This document shows positions 1-9,074 of a stretch of 55,057 bases of DNA, in pieces (position 1 is the first letter of the stretch; each line of letters opens with the position of its first letter). Source of the stretch: Pseudomonadota bacterium (GTDB lineage: Bacteria; Pseudomonadota; Alphaproteobacteria; Sphingomonadales; Sphingomonadaceae). The stretch covers positions 1 to 55,057 of the forward strand of contig JAEZHP010000029.1 of the NCBI GenBank assembly GCA_023416515.1, written 5' to 3'. A program made the translations under genes and the position numbers. Under the pieces are notes generated by a model that was not told the origin of the DNA, made no database searches, and worked only from the letters and a program-made list of their open reading frames with translations.

Positions 1-18
1 GTGCGCCGCAAGGCGCAC
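1..18. terminator. Hairpin 31 bases downstream of the TPR gene
   Basis: GTGCGCC and GGCGCAC form a perfect 7-bp stem around a GCAA loop. It lies 31 bases past the stop of the minus-strand TPR gene, where a transcript end would be expected. Whether a T-run follows on the minus strand cannot be seen because the window ends here, so it could be a terminator or only a small repeat. Confidence 0.35.
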
Positions 19-49
19 CTCCCCTCGATGACGACTTTATGTGCAGCGC

Positions 50-1345
50 TCAGGCCGGACGGCTTGCCAGCCAGGCGAGCCACAGCTGCGCAAGGTCGGA
101 ACGCGGACCGGTGACGGCGCGAAGCGCGGCCTCAGCCTCGGCGCGTCGACCGGCGAGCGCGAGGGTCGCGCCGAGCCGGGTGTTGACGAGGTTTGCATCC
201 TCGCCGCCCTTGCTCAGGGCGAGGCGGTACATTTCGGCCGCTTCCGCATAACGCTCATAGCCGAACAGGGCGTCGGCAACGATGCGCGCCGGCTGGCCGC
301 GGCTCGCGCTGCGCGCCTGGGCCATCTGGCCGGAAAGGCCAGCGCGGTCCTCGCCAATCCGGCGGTTGGCAACTCCCAGCATCCGGCTGACGTCGCCGTT
401 GCTCGCCTGGAAAGCGCCGGCGGCGATCCCAGCGTCGATGATCGCCTTCGTCTCACCCGGCAGGCCGGCCTGGTTGAGGGTCGTCGCAAAGGGCAGATAT
501 TCGTTCGGCCGAACCGCATTCGTCACACGGGCGAGACGGAAGGCGTCGACGAGCAGGTTCACGTCGTCGCCGCTCGCTTCCCGAACGACGTCGAGCGCCA
601 GTTGCCAATTAGCCGTCGTCGGATAGGCGGCGAGAAGCCGGCGGAGAGCCTCAAGCGCCTGGGGCCGCTGGTTGGCGGAGTAGGGAACGCGCCATGCACG
701 CTGATAGAGGGCCTCGGGGGCGCGCTGCCCCGCCGCCTCGGCGGCGCGGATCTGCTGCATCACCGGCTCGAGAGCGCCCGCCGTGTTGCCCATACGGGTG
801 CGGACCAGCGCCAGGTTGTTGACGATTCGCTCGTCGGCCGGGTTGGCCTGCTGAAGCTGGACGTAGAGCCGCTCGGCGGTGGCGAAATCGTTCGCCCGAA
901 AAGCCGCTTCGGCACGCTGGTTGAGGATGTTGTTCTGGGCGGTGCGAAGGGTCGCCGCGAATTCGGCGGGAGTCGAAGGATTGGCGAGAAGGGCGGTCAG
1001 AGCGCGCTCCTGACCGGCAAGGTCGTTGGTGCCGAGGGCGAGGTCGAGCTGCACCCGATTGAGCAGATATTTGGCGTCGTTGCCGCGAGCCGCGGCTTCG
1101 GCGGCGGGAAGGAGCGCGCGAACGGCCGCCCAGTCGGGGGTCTGACCCTGCTGGCGGGCAGCGCCGGCGGCAGCATTGGCCTGGATGAGCGGATTGAGCG
1201 CCGCCTGCTCGGCGCGCGACACGTTGAGGCGGGGCTGCTGGGCCTGAGCCTGCTGGTTCTGCCGCTGGGCGAGGACCGGAGTCGAGAGCAGGGCCGAGCC
1301 GCCGAGCAGAGTCGCCGCGGCGAGCGCGACCTTGGAAACCTTCAT
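50..1345 (-). CDS. Secreted TPR-repeat protein
   Basis: Encodes 431 residues. The N-terminus is a Sec signal peptide (MKVSKVALAAATLLGG..., cleavage probably after the VLAQ region near residue 27). The rest is alanine-rich, alpha-helical and TPR-like, for example the stretch where AFRANDFATAERLYVQLQQ is followed by NPADERIVNNLALVRTRMG. A longer frame opens 12 codons upstream, but ATG 1345 is preceded by AAGGAGG at good spacing, so it was chosen. No enzymatic motif is visible; the likely role is protein-protein interaction in the periplasm or outer membrane. It is transcribed divergently from the CitE-like gene with about 170 bases between starts. The fold is fairly safe, the function unknown. 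Confidence 0.85.
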   Translation of the reverse strand: MKVSKVALAAATLLGGSALLSTPVLAQRQNQQAQAQQPRLNVSRAEQAALNPLIQANAAAGAARQQGQTPDWAAVRALLPAAEAAARGNDAKYLLNRVQLDLALGTNDLAGQERALTALLANPSTPAEFAATLRTAQNNILNQRAEAAFRANDFATAERLYVQLQQANPADERIVNNLALVRTRMGNTAGALEPVMQQIRAAEAAGQRAPEALYQRAWRVPYSANQRPQALEALRRLLAAYPTTANWQLALDVVREASGDDVNLLVDAFRLARVTNAVRPNEYLPFATTLNQAGLPGETKAIIDAGIAAGAFQASNGDVSRMLGVANRRIGEDRAGLSGQMAQARSASRGQPARIVADALFGYERYAEAAEMYRLALSKGGEDANLVNTRLGATLALAGRRAEAEAALRAVTGPRSDLAQLWLAWLASRPA

Positions 1346-1517
1346 GTGTGCTGCCTCCTTTGACCGCTTGCACCGGTGCACCTTGTCGGTACTGCCCGGA
1401 ATCGCGCGGCTCTTAACTTCAAACGGACGGGCTTGCTAGCGGCGACCCGCTGAACCGGGGTTTAACCTTTACGTGGCGCGGGGTTATGGTCGCCGGGCCG
1501 AAAATATGGGGAGCGCC

Positions 1518-2327
1518 ATGGCCGTTCACGATCTCACCTTGTGCCGCTCTTTGCTGTTCCTGCCGGCCTCCAACGCACGAGCGATCGAGAAGGCCCGGCA
1601 ACTCGACGCCGACATGATCATTCTCGATCTCGAGGACGCCGTGCCCGAGGACCAGAAGGATTCGGCGCGAGTCGCCGCGGTCAGCGCGGCCGCGGAAGGA
1701 TTCGGCGGAAGGCCGGTGGCGATCCGGATCAACGCGGTCGGCCATCGCTGCCACGGCGACGACATGATCGCTGCGCGCTATTCCAAGGCGCCCTACGTGG
1801 TCCTTCCAAAGGCGGAGAAGGAGCGCGAACTCGTCGGCACCCACCAGGTGTGCGAGAAGCCGGTGATGGCGATGATCGAGACCGCTGGCGGAGTGTTGCG
1901 GGCGGGCGCTCTGGCGCCGCATACCGCCGGGCTCCTCGCCGGAACCAACGATCTTGCAGCGTCCTTGCGGATTCCGCCCGGGTCGGGCCGCTCCGGGCTC
2001 GCCGCGGCCCTCCAGCATATCGTCATCGCAGCGCGCGCCGCCGGAGTGGCGGTGTTCGACGGCGTCTATAACAGGCTCGAGGACGATGACGGCCTCGCCG
2101 CGGAAGCGCGCGAGGGACGGGCGTTCGGCTTCGACGGCAAGTCGGTCATCCATCCGAGCCAGATCGCGACGGTGAACCGGAGCTTCTCGCCGTCGGACCA
2201 GGAGCTCGAGGCGGCCGCCGCGCTGGTCGCGGCGGCCACCGACGGCGCCGAGCGCTACGAAGGGCGGATGATCGAGGCGCTCCACGTCGCCGAGGCCCGG
2301 GCGCTGATCGCCAAGGCGCGGCGCTAG
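1518..2327 (+). CDS. HpcH/HpaI (CitE-like) aldolase/lyase family protein
   Basis: A 269-residue TIM-barrel lyase of the citrate lyase beta-subunit/CitE-like group, which cleaves or forms acyl-CoA thioesters such as malyl-CoA or citramalyl-CoA with Mg2+. Seen motifs: RSLLFLPASN (10-19), ILDLEDAV (35-42, acidic), the substrate arginine in IRIN (R70), VVLPKAE (94-100), MIET (E121, metal ligand), GTNDL (142-146) and the closing GKSVIHPSQI. Length is typical of stand-alone CitE-like proteins (about 270-290) and no citrate lyase alpha or gamma genes are nearby, so it is not part of a citrate lyase complex. ATG 1518 was preferred over ATG 1506 and an earlier start because GGGGAG precedes it at about six bases. 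The exact substrate cannot be told from sequence. Confidence 0.88.
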   Translation: MAVHDLTLCRSLLFLPASNARAIEKARQLDADMIILDLEDAVPEDQKDSARVAAVSAAAEGFGGRPVAIRINAVGHRCHGDDMIAARYSKAPYVVLPKAEKERELVGTHQVCEKPVMAMIETAGGVLRAGALAPHTAGLLAGTNDLAASLRIPPGSGRSGLAAALQHIVIAARAAGVAVFDGVYNRLEDDDGLAAEAREGRAFGFDGKSVIHPSQIATVNRSFSPSDQELEAAAALVAAATDGAERYEGRMIEALHVAEARALIAKARR

Positions 2328-2380
2328 AGCGAGCGCCCGGGGCGCTTGCCAGCGGCGGGGGCGCTTGGCTAAGCGACGCC

Positions 2381-3883
2381 ATGTCGCCCCGAATCCTGTT
2401 GCCGCTCGCCGCGCTGCTCGCGTTTCCGAACGCGGCGCTCGCCCAGGCCGCGCCGGCCGACGCTCCGATCACGGCCGCCGACCTTCGCCCGCATATCGAC
2501 ATTCTCGCAAGCGACGCCTTCGAAGGGCGCCAGCCGGCGACTCCGGGCGAGACGCTGACCACGGGCTATCTGGCCCGCGAGCTTGCGGCGCGCGGAGTCG
2601 AGCCTGCCGGCGTCGGCGGAGGCTGGCTCCAGCCGGTCGCGATCGCCGAGCGGGGAGTCGGCCGCCACGAGACCCGGTGGGTGAGCAACGGCCGGCGGAT
2701 CGCGGTGCCCGACGAGGCGCTGGTCCTGACCGGCCGCGATCCGCGCGCCCGAATCGCCAACGCTCCGGTGATCTTCGCCGGCCATGGCGCGGTCATGCCC
2801 GAGCGCGGGATCGACCAGCTCGCCGGCGGCGACTTCAGGGGCGCGGTCGCCCTGGTCATGTACGAGGGGCCCTCGGTGGAGGGCTTCCCGAGCTTCGAGC
2901 AGCGGATCCGGACGCTTGCCGAAGCGGGCGCGGTCGCGGTGATCGGGATCACTCCGCCCGACCTTCCGTTCGCCCAGGTGCGCCGGGCGGCGACCAGGGG
3001 CGCGGTCGCTCTCGACACCGGGCCGCTTCCGGCGGCGTACGGCGCACTTTCCTGGGATGGGGCGATGGCCTTGTTCGAGGGAGCTGGGCGCGACCTCACC
3101 GCGATGCTGAACGAGCAGCCGGGATCGTCCTTCCGCTCGGTGACTCTTCCGGTTCGGGCGAATATCGACGTGATGACCGAGGTCCGGCGGTTCACGACCA
3201 ACAATGTCGTCGGGCGGATCCGGGGAAGCGACAGCGGCGGCGAGAGCGTGCTTCTGCTCGGCCACTGGGACCATATCGGGATCTGCAGGCCGGAAGGGGC
3301 GGCGGACCGGATCTGCAACGGCGCGGTGGACAATGCGAGCGGAGTCGCGACGTTGATCGAGGCAGCGGGGAGGCTCGCATCTGGGCCGCGGCCGCAGCGC
3401 GACATCCTCATCCTCGCGACCACGGCGGAGGAGCTCGGGCTTCTCGGCGCGGAGCATTTCGCGCGGAGCCCGGTGGTTCCGGCGGGCTCGATCGTCGCCG
3501 CGGTCAATGTCGACACCGCCGCGATCCATCCGGCGGGGATGCCGGTCGCGATGATCGGCGGCACCGAGGAGATGCGGTCGGTCGTGGCGCGGGTCGCGAC
3601 GGCACTCGGGCGGGGCCTCGATGGCGACCAGGAGGCGGACCTGCTCGCCGAGCGGCAGGACGGCTGGGCGCTCACCCGCAACGGCATTCCGGCGATGATG
3701 GCGGGCGGGTCCTTCTCGGACATGAGGCTTCTCGCGGCCTTCCTCAACGGCGCCTATCACGGGCCCGACGACGAGGCGACGCCGTCGCTCGAGCTCGGCG
3801 GAGCGGCCGAGGACTCCAATCTGCTGGTCGCGCTCGCCCGGGCGTTCGCCGACCGAAGCGGATACAGCCCCGCGGCGCGCTAG
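2381..3883 (+). CDS. Secreted M28-family zinc metallopeptidase
   Basis: A 500-residue exported aminopeptidase-like enzyme. A signal peptide (1-21, ending ALA|Q) is followed by an N-terminal segment, a PA-like insertion (roughly 110-260) and the M28 catalytic domain (about 275-490). The co-catalytic di-zinc set is complete: H295 and D297 in GHWDHIG, bridging D317 in GAVDNASG, E350/E351 in TTAEELG, D378 in VNVDT and H460 in YHGPDD. The family removes N-terminal residues from peptides, probably in the periplasm here. It follows the CitE-like gene by 53 bases and precedes guaB by 67. Family and catalytic competence are well supported, substrate unknown. Confidence 0.93.
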   Translation: MSPRILLPLAALLAFPNAALAQAAPADAPITAADLRPHIDILASDAFEGRQPATPGETLTTGYLARELAARGVEPAGVGGGWLQPVAIAERGVGRHETRWVSNGRRIAVPDEALVLTGRDPRARIANAPVIFAGHGAVMPERGIDQLAGGDFRGAVALVMYEGPSVEGFPSFEQRIRTLAEAGAVAVIGITPPDLPFAQVRRAATRGAVALDTGPLPAAYGALSWDGAMALFEGAGRDLTAMLNEQPGSSFRSVTLPVRANIDVMTEVRRFTTNNVVGRIRGSDSGGESVLLLGHWDHIGICRPEGAADRICNGAVDNASGVATLIEAAGRLASGPRPQRDILILATTAEELGLLGAEHFARSPVVPAGSIVAAVNVDTAAIHPAGMPVAMIGGTEEMRSVVARVATALGRGLDGDQEADLLAERQDGWALTRNGIPAMMAGGSFSDMRLLAAFLNGAYHGPDDEATPSLELGGAAEDSNLLVALARAFADRSGYSPAAR

Positions 3884-3950
3884 CGAAGCGGGGGTTCGAC
3901 ACCTAGATGAAGCCCTCTCCGGGGGGCGGCAAAACGAAAAGCAGGATCAA

Positions 3951-5408
3951 ATGGATATCTCACTCGGCCTCACCTTCGACGACGTTCTGCTCCGGCCAGG
4001 CGAATCGGACGTGCTGCCGAGCCAGGCCGACACCCGCACCCGGGTGACCCGCGACATCGCGCTCAACATCCCCATTCTGTCGTCGGCGATGGACACGGTG
4101 ACCGAGGCCGACATGGCCATCGTCATGGCGCAATTGGGTGGCCTCGGAGTGCTCCACCGCAACATGGAGCCGGAGGAGCAGGCGGCGGCGGTGCGCGCGG
4201 TCAAGCGCTTCGAAAGCGGCATGGTGGTCAACCCGATCACGATCCGGCCGAACCAGACTCTGGCCGAGGCCCAGGAGCTGATGGCGCGCCACCGGATCTC
4301 GGGCATCCCGGTCACCGAAGCGAACGGACGCCTGGTTGGAATCCTCACCAACCGCGACGTCCGCTTTGCCGAGAATCCGCGCCAGCCGGTGTCGGAGCTG
4401 ATGACCAGCGAGAATCTGGTGACCGTCGGCCCCGACGTCGGCCAGGAGGAAGCGCGCCGCCAGCTCCACCAGCGCCGGATCGAGAAGCTGATCGTCGTCG
4501 ACGATTCGCGTCGCTGCATCGGCCTGATCACCGTCAAGGACATCGAGAAGGCGGTCAATTATCCCGACGCGACCAAGGACTCGGCGGGGCGGCTTCGGGT
4601 CGCCGCCGCCACCACGGTGGGCGACAAGGGCTTCGGCCGGAGCGAGGCGCTGATCGACGCCGAGTGCGACCTCATCGTCATCGACACGGCCCACGGCCAC
4701 AACAAGGACGTCGCGGCTGCGGTCGAGCGGATCAAGCGCCTGTCCAATTCGGTCCAGGTCGTCGCCGGCAACGTCGCGACCGCCGAAGCGACCAAGGCGC
4801 TGATCGGCGCAGGCGCGGATGCGGTGAAGGTCGGGATCGGCCCCGGCTCGATCTGCACCACCCGGATCATCGCCGGAGTTGGGGTTCCCCAGCTCACCGC
4901 GATCATGGAAGCCGCCGAGGAAGCTGCAAAGAGCGACACTCCCATCATCGGCGACGGCGGCCTTCGAACCAGCGGCGACATCGCCAAGGCGCTCGCCGGC
5001 GGAGCGTCGGCGGTGATGATCGGATCGCTTCTCGCCGGCACCGAGGAGGCGCCCGGCGAGACCTTCCTCTACCAGGGCCGCGCCTACAAATCCTATCGCG
5101 GCATGGGCTCGGTCGGAGCGATGGCGCGCGGCTCGGCCGACCGCTATTTCCAGCAGGACATCAAGGATCAGCTCAAGCTGGTCCCCGAGGGCATCGAGGG
5201 CCAGGTGGCCTATAAGGGCCAGGCCAAGGACGTGATCCACCAGCTCGTCGGCGGAGTGAAGGCGGCGATGGGCTATACCGGCGCCCGAACCATCCGCGAA
5301 TTGAAGGAGCGCGCCCGCTTCGTCCGGATCAGCAATGCGGGCCTTCGCGAAAGCCATGTCCACGATGTCGCGATCACCCGCGAGGCTCCCAATTACCCGG
5401 CCCAGTAA
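3951..5408 (+). CDS. guaB: Inosine-5'-monophosphate dehydrogenase
   Basis: 485 residues, the normal length. It oxidises IMP to XMP with NAD+, the committed step to GMP, in the cytoplasm. A TIM barrel is interrupted by two CBS modules (about residues 95-205, e.g. MARHRISGIPVTE). The catalytic loop GIGPGSICTTR places the nucleophilic cysteine at C302, followed by GDGGLRTSGDIAKAL and the MGSVGAM region. The ATG is preceded by AGCAGGATCAA, a usable ribosome-binding site. The rsmB-like gene starts on the base after the guaB stop, so the two are almost certainly co-transcribed. Purine genes purM and purN are about 12 kb away on the other strand, not in this operon. Confidence 0.98.
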   Translation: MDISLGLTFDDVLLRPGESDVLPSQADTRTRVTRDIALNIPILSSAMDTVTEADMAIVMAQLGGLGVLHRNMEPEEQAAAVRAVKRFESGMVVNPITIRPNQTLAEAQELMARHRISGIPVTEANGRLVGILTNRDVRFAENPRQPVSELMTSENLVTVGPDVGQEEARRQLHQRRIEKLIVVDDSRRCIGLITVKDIEKAVNYPDATKDSAGRLRVAAATTVGDKGFGRSEALIDAECDLIVIDTAHGHNKDVAAAVERIKRLSNSVQVVAGNVATAEATKALIGAGADAVKVGIGPGSICTTRIIAGVGVPQLTAIMEAAEEAAKSDTPIIGDGGLRTSGDIAKALAGGASAVMIGSLLAGTEEAPGETFLYQGRAYKSYRGMGSVGAMARGSADRYFQQDIKDQLKLVPEGIEGQVAYKGQAKDVIHQLVGGVKAAMGYTGARTIRELKERARFVRISNAGLRESHVHDVAITREAPNYPAQ

Positions 5409-6587
5409 GTGACCCCGTCCGCCCGAGCCCAGGCGGCGATCGAGCTGCTCGACCAGGTCATCGACGCCGCCCGCTCAGGCGGAGCCGCCGCCGACACCCT
5501 GATCGCGCGCTACTTCAAGGAACGGCGTTACGCCGGTTCGAAGGATCGGCGAGCCGTTCGCGAACTGGTCTACCGAGCGATCCGCCGCGCCGGCGACGTG
5601 CCGGCGTCCGGCCGGGCGGCGATGCTGGGCCTCGTCCAAGACGATCCCGCGCTGGCCGGGCTGTTCGACGGCTCCGCCCACGCGCCGGCGCCGATCGGCG
5701 ATGGCGAGGAAGCGGCTCCGGCCGGGTTGCTGCCGGGCTGGATCGTGCCGCGCCTCGACGCGCTGATCGGGGAGAGCGAATGGCCGGCACTGCTCGAACG
5801 CGCGCCCCTCGACCTTCGCGCCAACCGCCTGCGCGGAACGAGCGACGAAGCGCTTGTCCAGATTGCCGAGGCCCAGCAGACGCCGCTGTCGCCGCTCGGC
5901 CTTCGCCTCCCGGAGGGATTCCGGGTCGAGGAGAACGAGGCGTGGCGCTCCGGCCTGGTCGAAATCCAGGACGAGGGCAGCCAGCTGCTCTCGCTCGCCT
6001 GCGCGGCCCGGCCGGGCGAAACCGTGCTCGATCTATGCGCCGGCGGCGGCGGCAAGACGCTGGCCCTCGCCGCCGAAATGGCGAACGAGGGACGGATCAT
6101 CGCAAGCGACGCCGATCGCGGCCGCCTGTCGCGCCTCGCCCCGAGGCTGGAGCGCGCCGGGATCACAACCGTAGAACCCCGGCTCCTCGATCCGGGGCGC
6201 GAGGCGGAGCAGCTGGGCGATCTCGCCGGCACCCTCGACCTCATCCTCGTCGACGCCCCTTGCTCGGGCAGCGGTACCTGGCGCCGAAACCCGGAAACGC
6301 GCTGGCGGCTGACCCCGAAGCGCCTCGACCAGCTCGTCGGCCTGCAGGCGCGGCTGCTCGACGTCGCCGCCGGCCTGCTCAAGCCCGGCGGCCGCCTCGT
6401 CTATGCGGTGTGCTCGCTGCTCGCGGAGGAGGGCAGGGATCAGGCGGCCGCGCTCAGCGTTCGTTCATCGCTGGAGCCACAGCCTGTTCCGCTGACTGCC
6501 GGACGCCCCGCGGGCACGGGCCGGCTGCTCAGCCCCGCCGTTGACGGCACCGACGGCTTTTTCGTCGCCTGCTGGACCCGGCCGTGA
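5409..6587 (+). CDS. RsmB/NOP-family RNA (cytosine-5) methyltransferase
   Basis: 392 residues. An N-terminal NusB-like helical domain (about 1-130) is joined to a Rossmann SAM methyltransferase domain. LDLCAGGGGKT is the SAM-binding motif I; motif IV is DAPCSGSGTWRRNPE (C285); motif VI is YAVCS (C335), by family rules the cysteine that attacks cytosine C6, with V in place of the usual T before it. The family methylates C967 of 16S rRNA in E. coli (RsmB); sphingomonad members are often shorter and looser, so the exact site is an inference. GTG 5409 directly follows the guaB TAA with no spacer, implying translation by reinitiation or a site inside guaB. Confidence 0.9.
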   Translation: MTPSARAQAAIELLDQVIDAARSGGAAADTLIARYFKERRYAGSKDRRAVRELVYRAIRRAGDVPASGRAAMLGLVQDDPALAGLFDGSAHAPAPIGDGEEAAPAGLLPGWIVPRLDALIGESEWPALLERAPLDLRANRLRGTSDEALVQIAEAQQTPLSPLGLRLPEGFRVEENEAWRSGLVEIQDEGSQLLSLACAARPGETVLDLCAGGGGKTLALAAEMANEGRIIASDADRGRLSRLAPRLERAGITTVEPRLLDPGREAEQLGDLAGTLDLILVDAPCSGSGTWRRNPETRWRLTPKRLDQLVGLQARLLDVAAGLLKPGGRLVYAVCSLLAEEGRDQAAALSVRSSLEPQPVPLTAGRPAGTGRLLSPAVDGTDGFFVACWTRP

Positions 6588-6620
6588 TAGGTCGATGATG
6601 CCGTGCCCAAGGAGTTGATG

Positions 6621-7136
6621 ATGCGCCTCACGCCCGTTCTGCTCGCTGTAACGATTGCGGCGGCCACCATGTCGAGCGCGGGCGTGACCCAGCGCGCGGA
6701 CGACCAGATCGATCCGCGTTCGACGACCCTTGCCCAGCAGGCCCAGGCCCATGCCACCGCCGGCCGCAACAACGAGGCGATCGACTTCTACGAAACCGCG
6801 CTCGCCGTCGATCCGCGCAACCGCCAGGCCTATCTCGGCCTCGCCCGAGTCGCCCAGGCGCAGCGTCTGCCGGGCAAGGCGATCAGCTATTATGCCGACG
6901 CGCTTCGAATCGAGCCGAACGACGTCAACGCTCTCGCCGGCCAGGGCGAAGCCTATGTCCAGCGCGGCGCCGTCGCCCGCGCCCAGCGTAATCTCGAGCG
7001 CGTCCGTGCCCTGTGCGGCAACAGCTGCCCGCAGGCCAATCAGCTCGCCGCGGTGATCCAGCGCGGCCCGCCGGTCTCGACCGCCCAGAGCCAGGCTCCG
7101 GCCCAGGCCACGCCGGCCCCGCGCCAGCCGAACTAG
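6621..7136 (+). CDS. Small exported TPR protein
   Basis: 171 residues: a signal peptide (MRLTPVLLAVTIAAATMSSAG), then about two to three TPR units (residues 35-115, e.g. GRNNEAIDFYETALAVDP and LPGKAISYYADALRIEP), a short segment with two cysteines (LCGNSCPQ) and a low-complexity Gln/Ala/Pro tail. AAGGAG at 6609-6614 fits ATG 6621 (spacing six) better than ATG 6618 or GTG 6603. It sits 33 bases after the rsmB-like gene and is probably the last gene of the guaB transcript. No catalytic motif; probably a periplasmic scaffold. Confidence 0.82.
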   Translation: MRLTPVLLAVTIAAATMSSAGVTQRADDQIDPRSTTLAQQAQAHATAGRNNEAIDFYETALAVDPRNRQAYLGLARVAQAQRLPGKAISYYADALRIEPNDVNALAGQGEAYVQRGAVARAQRNLERVRALCGNSCPQANQLAAVIQRGPPVSTAQSQAPAQATPAPRQPN

Positions 7137-7145
7137 GAATAACCA

Positions 7146-7252
7146 TTGCCTCCCTTCAGGGGAGAGGATCAAGGCGCGGGGGCGAGCCGCACGCTCGCGC
7201 CCTGCGAATCCGCGTCACCACCCCAACCCCTCGTCTGAAGAGGAGGGACTGA
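7146..7252. repeat. Degenerate palindromic intergenic repeat
   Basis: The gap between the convergent TPR gene and rsmA holds a hairpin-forming CTCCCTTCAGGGGAG at its left end and ACCCCAACCCCTC...GAGGAGGG at its right end, with a GC-rich middle. The end motifs resemble, in degenerate form, the better repeat downstream of recA (42781-42905). It may also help end both transcripts. Confidence 0.4.
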
Positions 7253-7259
7253 ATAGGCG

Positions 7260-8075
7260 TCAGTTGCTGAGTTCGCGGGCGATCGAGACGAATTCGGCGA
7301 TGTCGAGCGTCCCGGCGCGGCGTTCGGAGTCTATGCCGAGGCGTTCGAGCGCATCGATCGCACCGGGGAGCGACTTCAGGCTCTGACGAAGCATCTTCCG
7401 GCGCTGCCCGAAGGCGGCTGCGGTGACCTGCTCGAGCTTGGCCGGCACGACGCCTTCCGGCTGATCGGCTGGGACGATGTGGACGACGGCGGACATCACC
7501 TTGGGCGGTGGCACGAAGGCCGAGCGGTGGACCTTCATCGCGAGCCTTGCCGTCGATCGCCACTGGGCGAGCACCGCGAGGCGGCCATAGGCGCCGCTTC
7601 CCGGCTTCGCGACGATCCGCTCCGCCACTTCCTGCTGGAACATCAAGGTGAGCGAGCGCCACCAGGGCGGCCAGGTCTCCCCGCCGAGCCAGCGCACCAG
7701 CAATGCGGTCCCGACATTGTAGGGGAGATTGGCGACGACATGGGCGCCGGGAAGTGCAGCCGCTTCGTCGATCTCCAACGCGTCGCCTTCGACGACGTCA
7801 AGCTTGCCGGGAAAGGCCGCCTCGAGCTCGGCCAAGGCGGCGATGCAGCGCCGGTCGCGCTCGACCGAGGTCACATCAGCGCCGGCGCGGAGGAGGGCGC
7901 GGGTCAGGCCGCCCGGACCGGGACCCACTTCATAGGCGCGCTCGCCGTCGAGCGGCCCTGGAATGCGGGCGATCCGGTCGAGCAATTGCTCGTCGAGGAG
8001 GAAGTTCTGGCCGAGCGCCTTGCTCGCGCTGAGGCCGTGGCTCGCGATGACCTCGCGCAGCGGCGGGAGGGTCAC
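7260..8075 (-). CDS. rsmA: 16S rRNA (adenine1518/1519-N6) dimethyltransferase
   Basis: 271 residues (KsgA). It dimethylates two adjacent adenines in the 3' hairpin of 16S rRNA late in 30S assembly. Seen: the GQNFLLD N-terminal signature (22-28), EVGPGPGGLT SAM motif I (49-58), VVEGDA (94-99), catalytic NLPY (116-119) and FVPPPKVMSAVVHI. The GTG start at 8075 overlaps the pdxA stop (GTGA), indicating translational coupling; the frame is open another 69 codons upstream but that part is pdxA sequence out of frame. It is the last gene of lptD-surA-pdxA-rsmA, the same order as in E. coli. Confidence 0.97.
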   Translation of the reverse strand: MTLPPLREVIASHGLSASKALGQNFLLDEQLLDRIARIPGPLDGERAYEVGPGPGGLTRALLRAGADVTSVERDRRCIAALAELEAAFPGKLDVVEGDALEIDEAAALPGAHVVANLPYNVGTALLVRWLGGETWPPWWRSLTLMFQQEVAERIVAKPGSGAYGRLAVLAQWRSTARLAMKVHRSAFVPPPKVMSAVVHIVPADQPEGVVPAKLEQVTAAAFGQRRKMLRQSLKSLPGAIDALERLGIDSERRAGTLDIAEFVSIARELSN

Positions 8076-9004
8076 GCCGACTGAATGCGCCGGGCGCACT
8101 CCCCGGCGGTTCGGATCGCGGCGATCATCGCTCCGGGATCGGCCTGGTTGGTCCCGGCGATGTCGAATGCGGTGCCGTGATCGGGCGAGGTCCGGACGAT
8201 CGGCAGGCCGAGAGTGACGTTGATGCCTTCGTCGAAGTGGAGGGTCTTCAGCGGGATCAGCGCCTGGTCGTGATACATGCACAAGGCGCCGTCATAGGTG
8301 GCACGAAGGGCCGGGCGGAACATGATGTCGGGGGGAAGGGGCCCGACGAGGTCGTAGCCTTCCTCGGCGAGCCGCTCCATCGCCGGCTTGATGATGTCGA
8401 TCTCCTCGCGGCCGAGAGCTCCGTCCTCGCCGGCATGGGGATTGAGCCCGGCGACCCCGATGCGCGGCGACTCGATGCCGAACTGGCGCTGGAGGCCCCG
8501 GATCATCGCCCGCCCCTTGGAGACGATGCGCTCGATGGTGAGCGCGGAAGGCACCTGGGCGAGAGCGATGTGTCCGGTCACCGGAACCACCTTGAGGGTC
8601 GGCCCGGCGAGCATCATCGCGACGCTTTCCGTCGAAACGCCGCATCGCTCCGCGACGAACTCGGTCTGGCCGGGATGGGTGAAGCCGATCGCGTAGAGCT
8701 GGGCCTTGGACACCGGTCCGGTCACTACCGCCGAAGCGGCTCCTGAACGGGTGAGGCCGACCGCGAATTCGAGGCTGTCGAGGGCGTTTCGAGCCCCTTC
8801 GAGCGTGGGGCGCCCGGGTACCGTTTCCTCGCCGGCCACCCTGATCAGCGGAAGCGCGTGGTCGAAATGATCGAAGACGTCCGACGGGTCGCCGATCACC
8901 GCGACCGGCCCGTTCCAGACCGCTTCGACCGCGCAAACGTCGCCGACGGCGAAGAAGGGCGGAAGCCCTTCCTCGCGCCGGCGTTCCCAGCTCTTGGCAA
9001 CCAC
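8072..9004 (-). CDS. pdxA: 4-hydroxythreonine-4-phosphate dehydrogenase, start unclear
   Basis: Pyridoxal-5'-phosphate biosynthesis enzyme that oxidises 4-phosphohydroxy-L-threonine with NAD(P)+. Seen: VVTGPVSKA, HPGQTEF, a metal-binding GHIAL segment, GLNPHAGEDG, MYHDQALIPLK and the C-terminal TSPDHGTAFDIAG. The first canonical start (GTG 9004) gives 310 residues, but the same frame upstream (9005-9040) encodes ISIGDPAGIGAE, the conserved N-terminus of PdxA, so the real protein is longer. No ATG, GTG or TTG occurs in frame between that motif and the preceding in-frame stop (9091-9089). Translation may use a rare start such as ATC 9082 or ATA 9040, or the sequence holds an indel. The 3' end overlaps rsmA by four bases. 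Confidence 0.93.
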   Translation of the reverse strand: MVAKSWERRREEGLPPFFAVGDVCAVEAVWNGPVAVIGDPSDVFDHFDHALPLIRVAGEETVPGRPTLEGARNALDSLEFAVGLTRSGAASAVVTGPVSKAQLYAIGFTHPGQTEFVAERCGVSTESVAMMLAGPTLKVVPVTGHIALAQVPSALTIERIVSKGRAMIRGLQRQFGIESPRIGVAGLNPHAGEDGALGREEIDIIKPAMERLAEEGYDLVGPLPPDIMFRPALRATYDGALCMYHDQALIPLKTLHFDEGINVTLGLPIVRTSPDHGTAFDIAGTNQADPGAMIAAIRTAGECARRIQSA

Positions 9005-9074
9005 CTCCGCTCCGATCCCCGCCGGATCGCCGATGGATATGGCGAGCGGCTGGAGCGGAGCGGCGTCAGCTAGA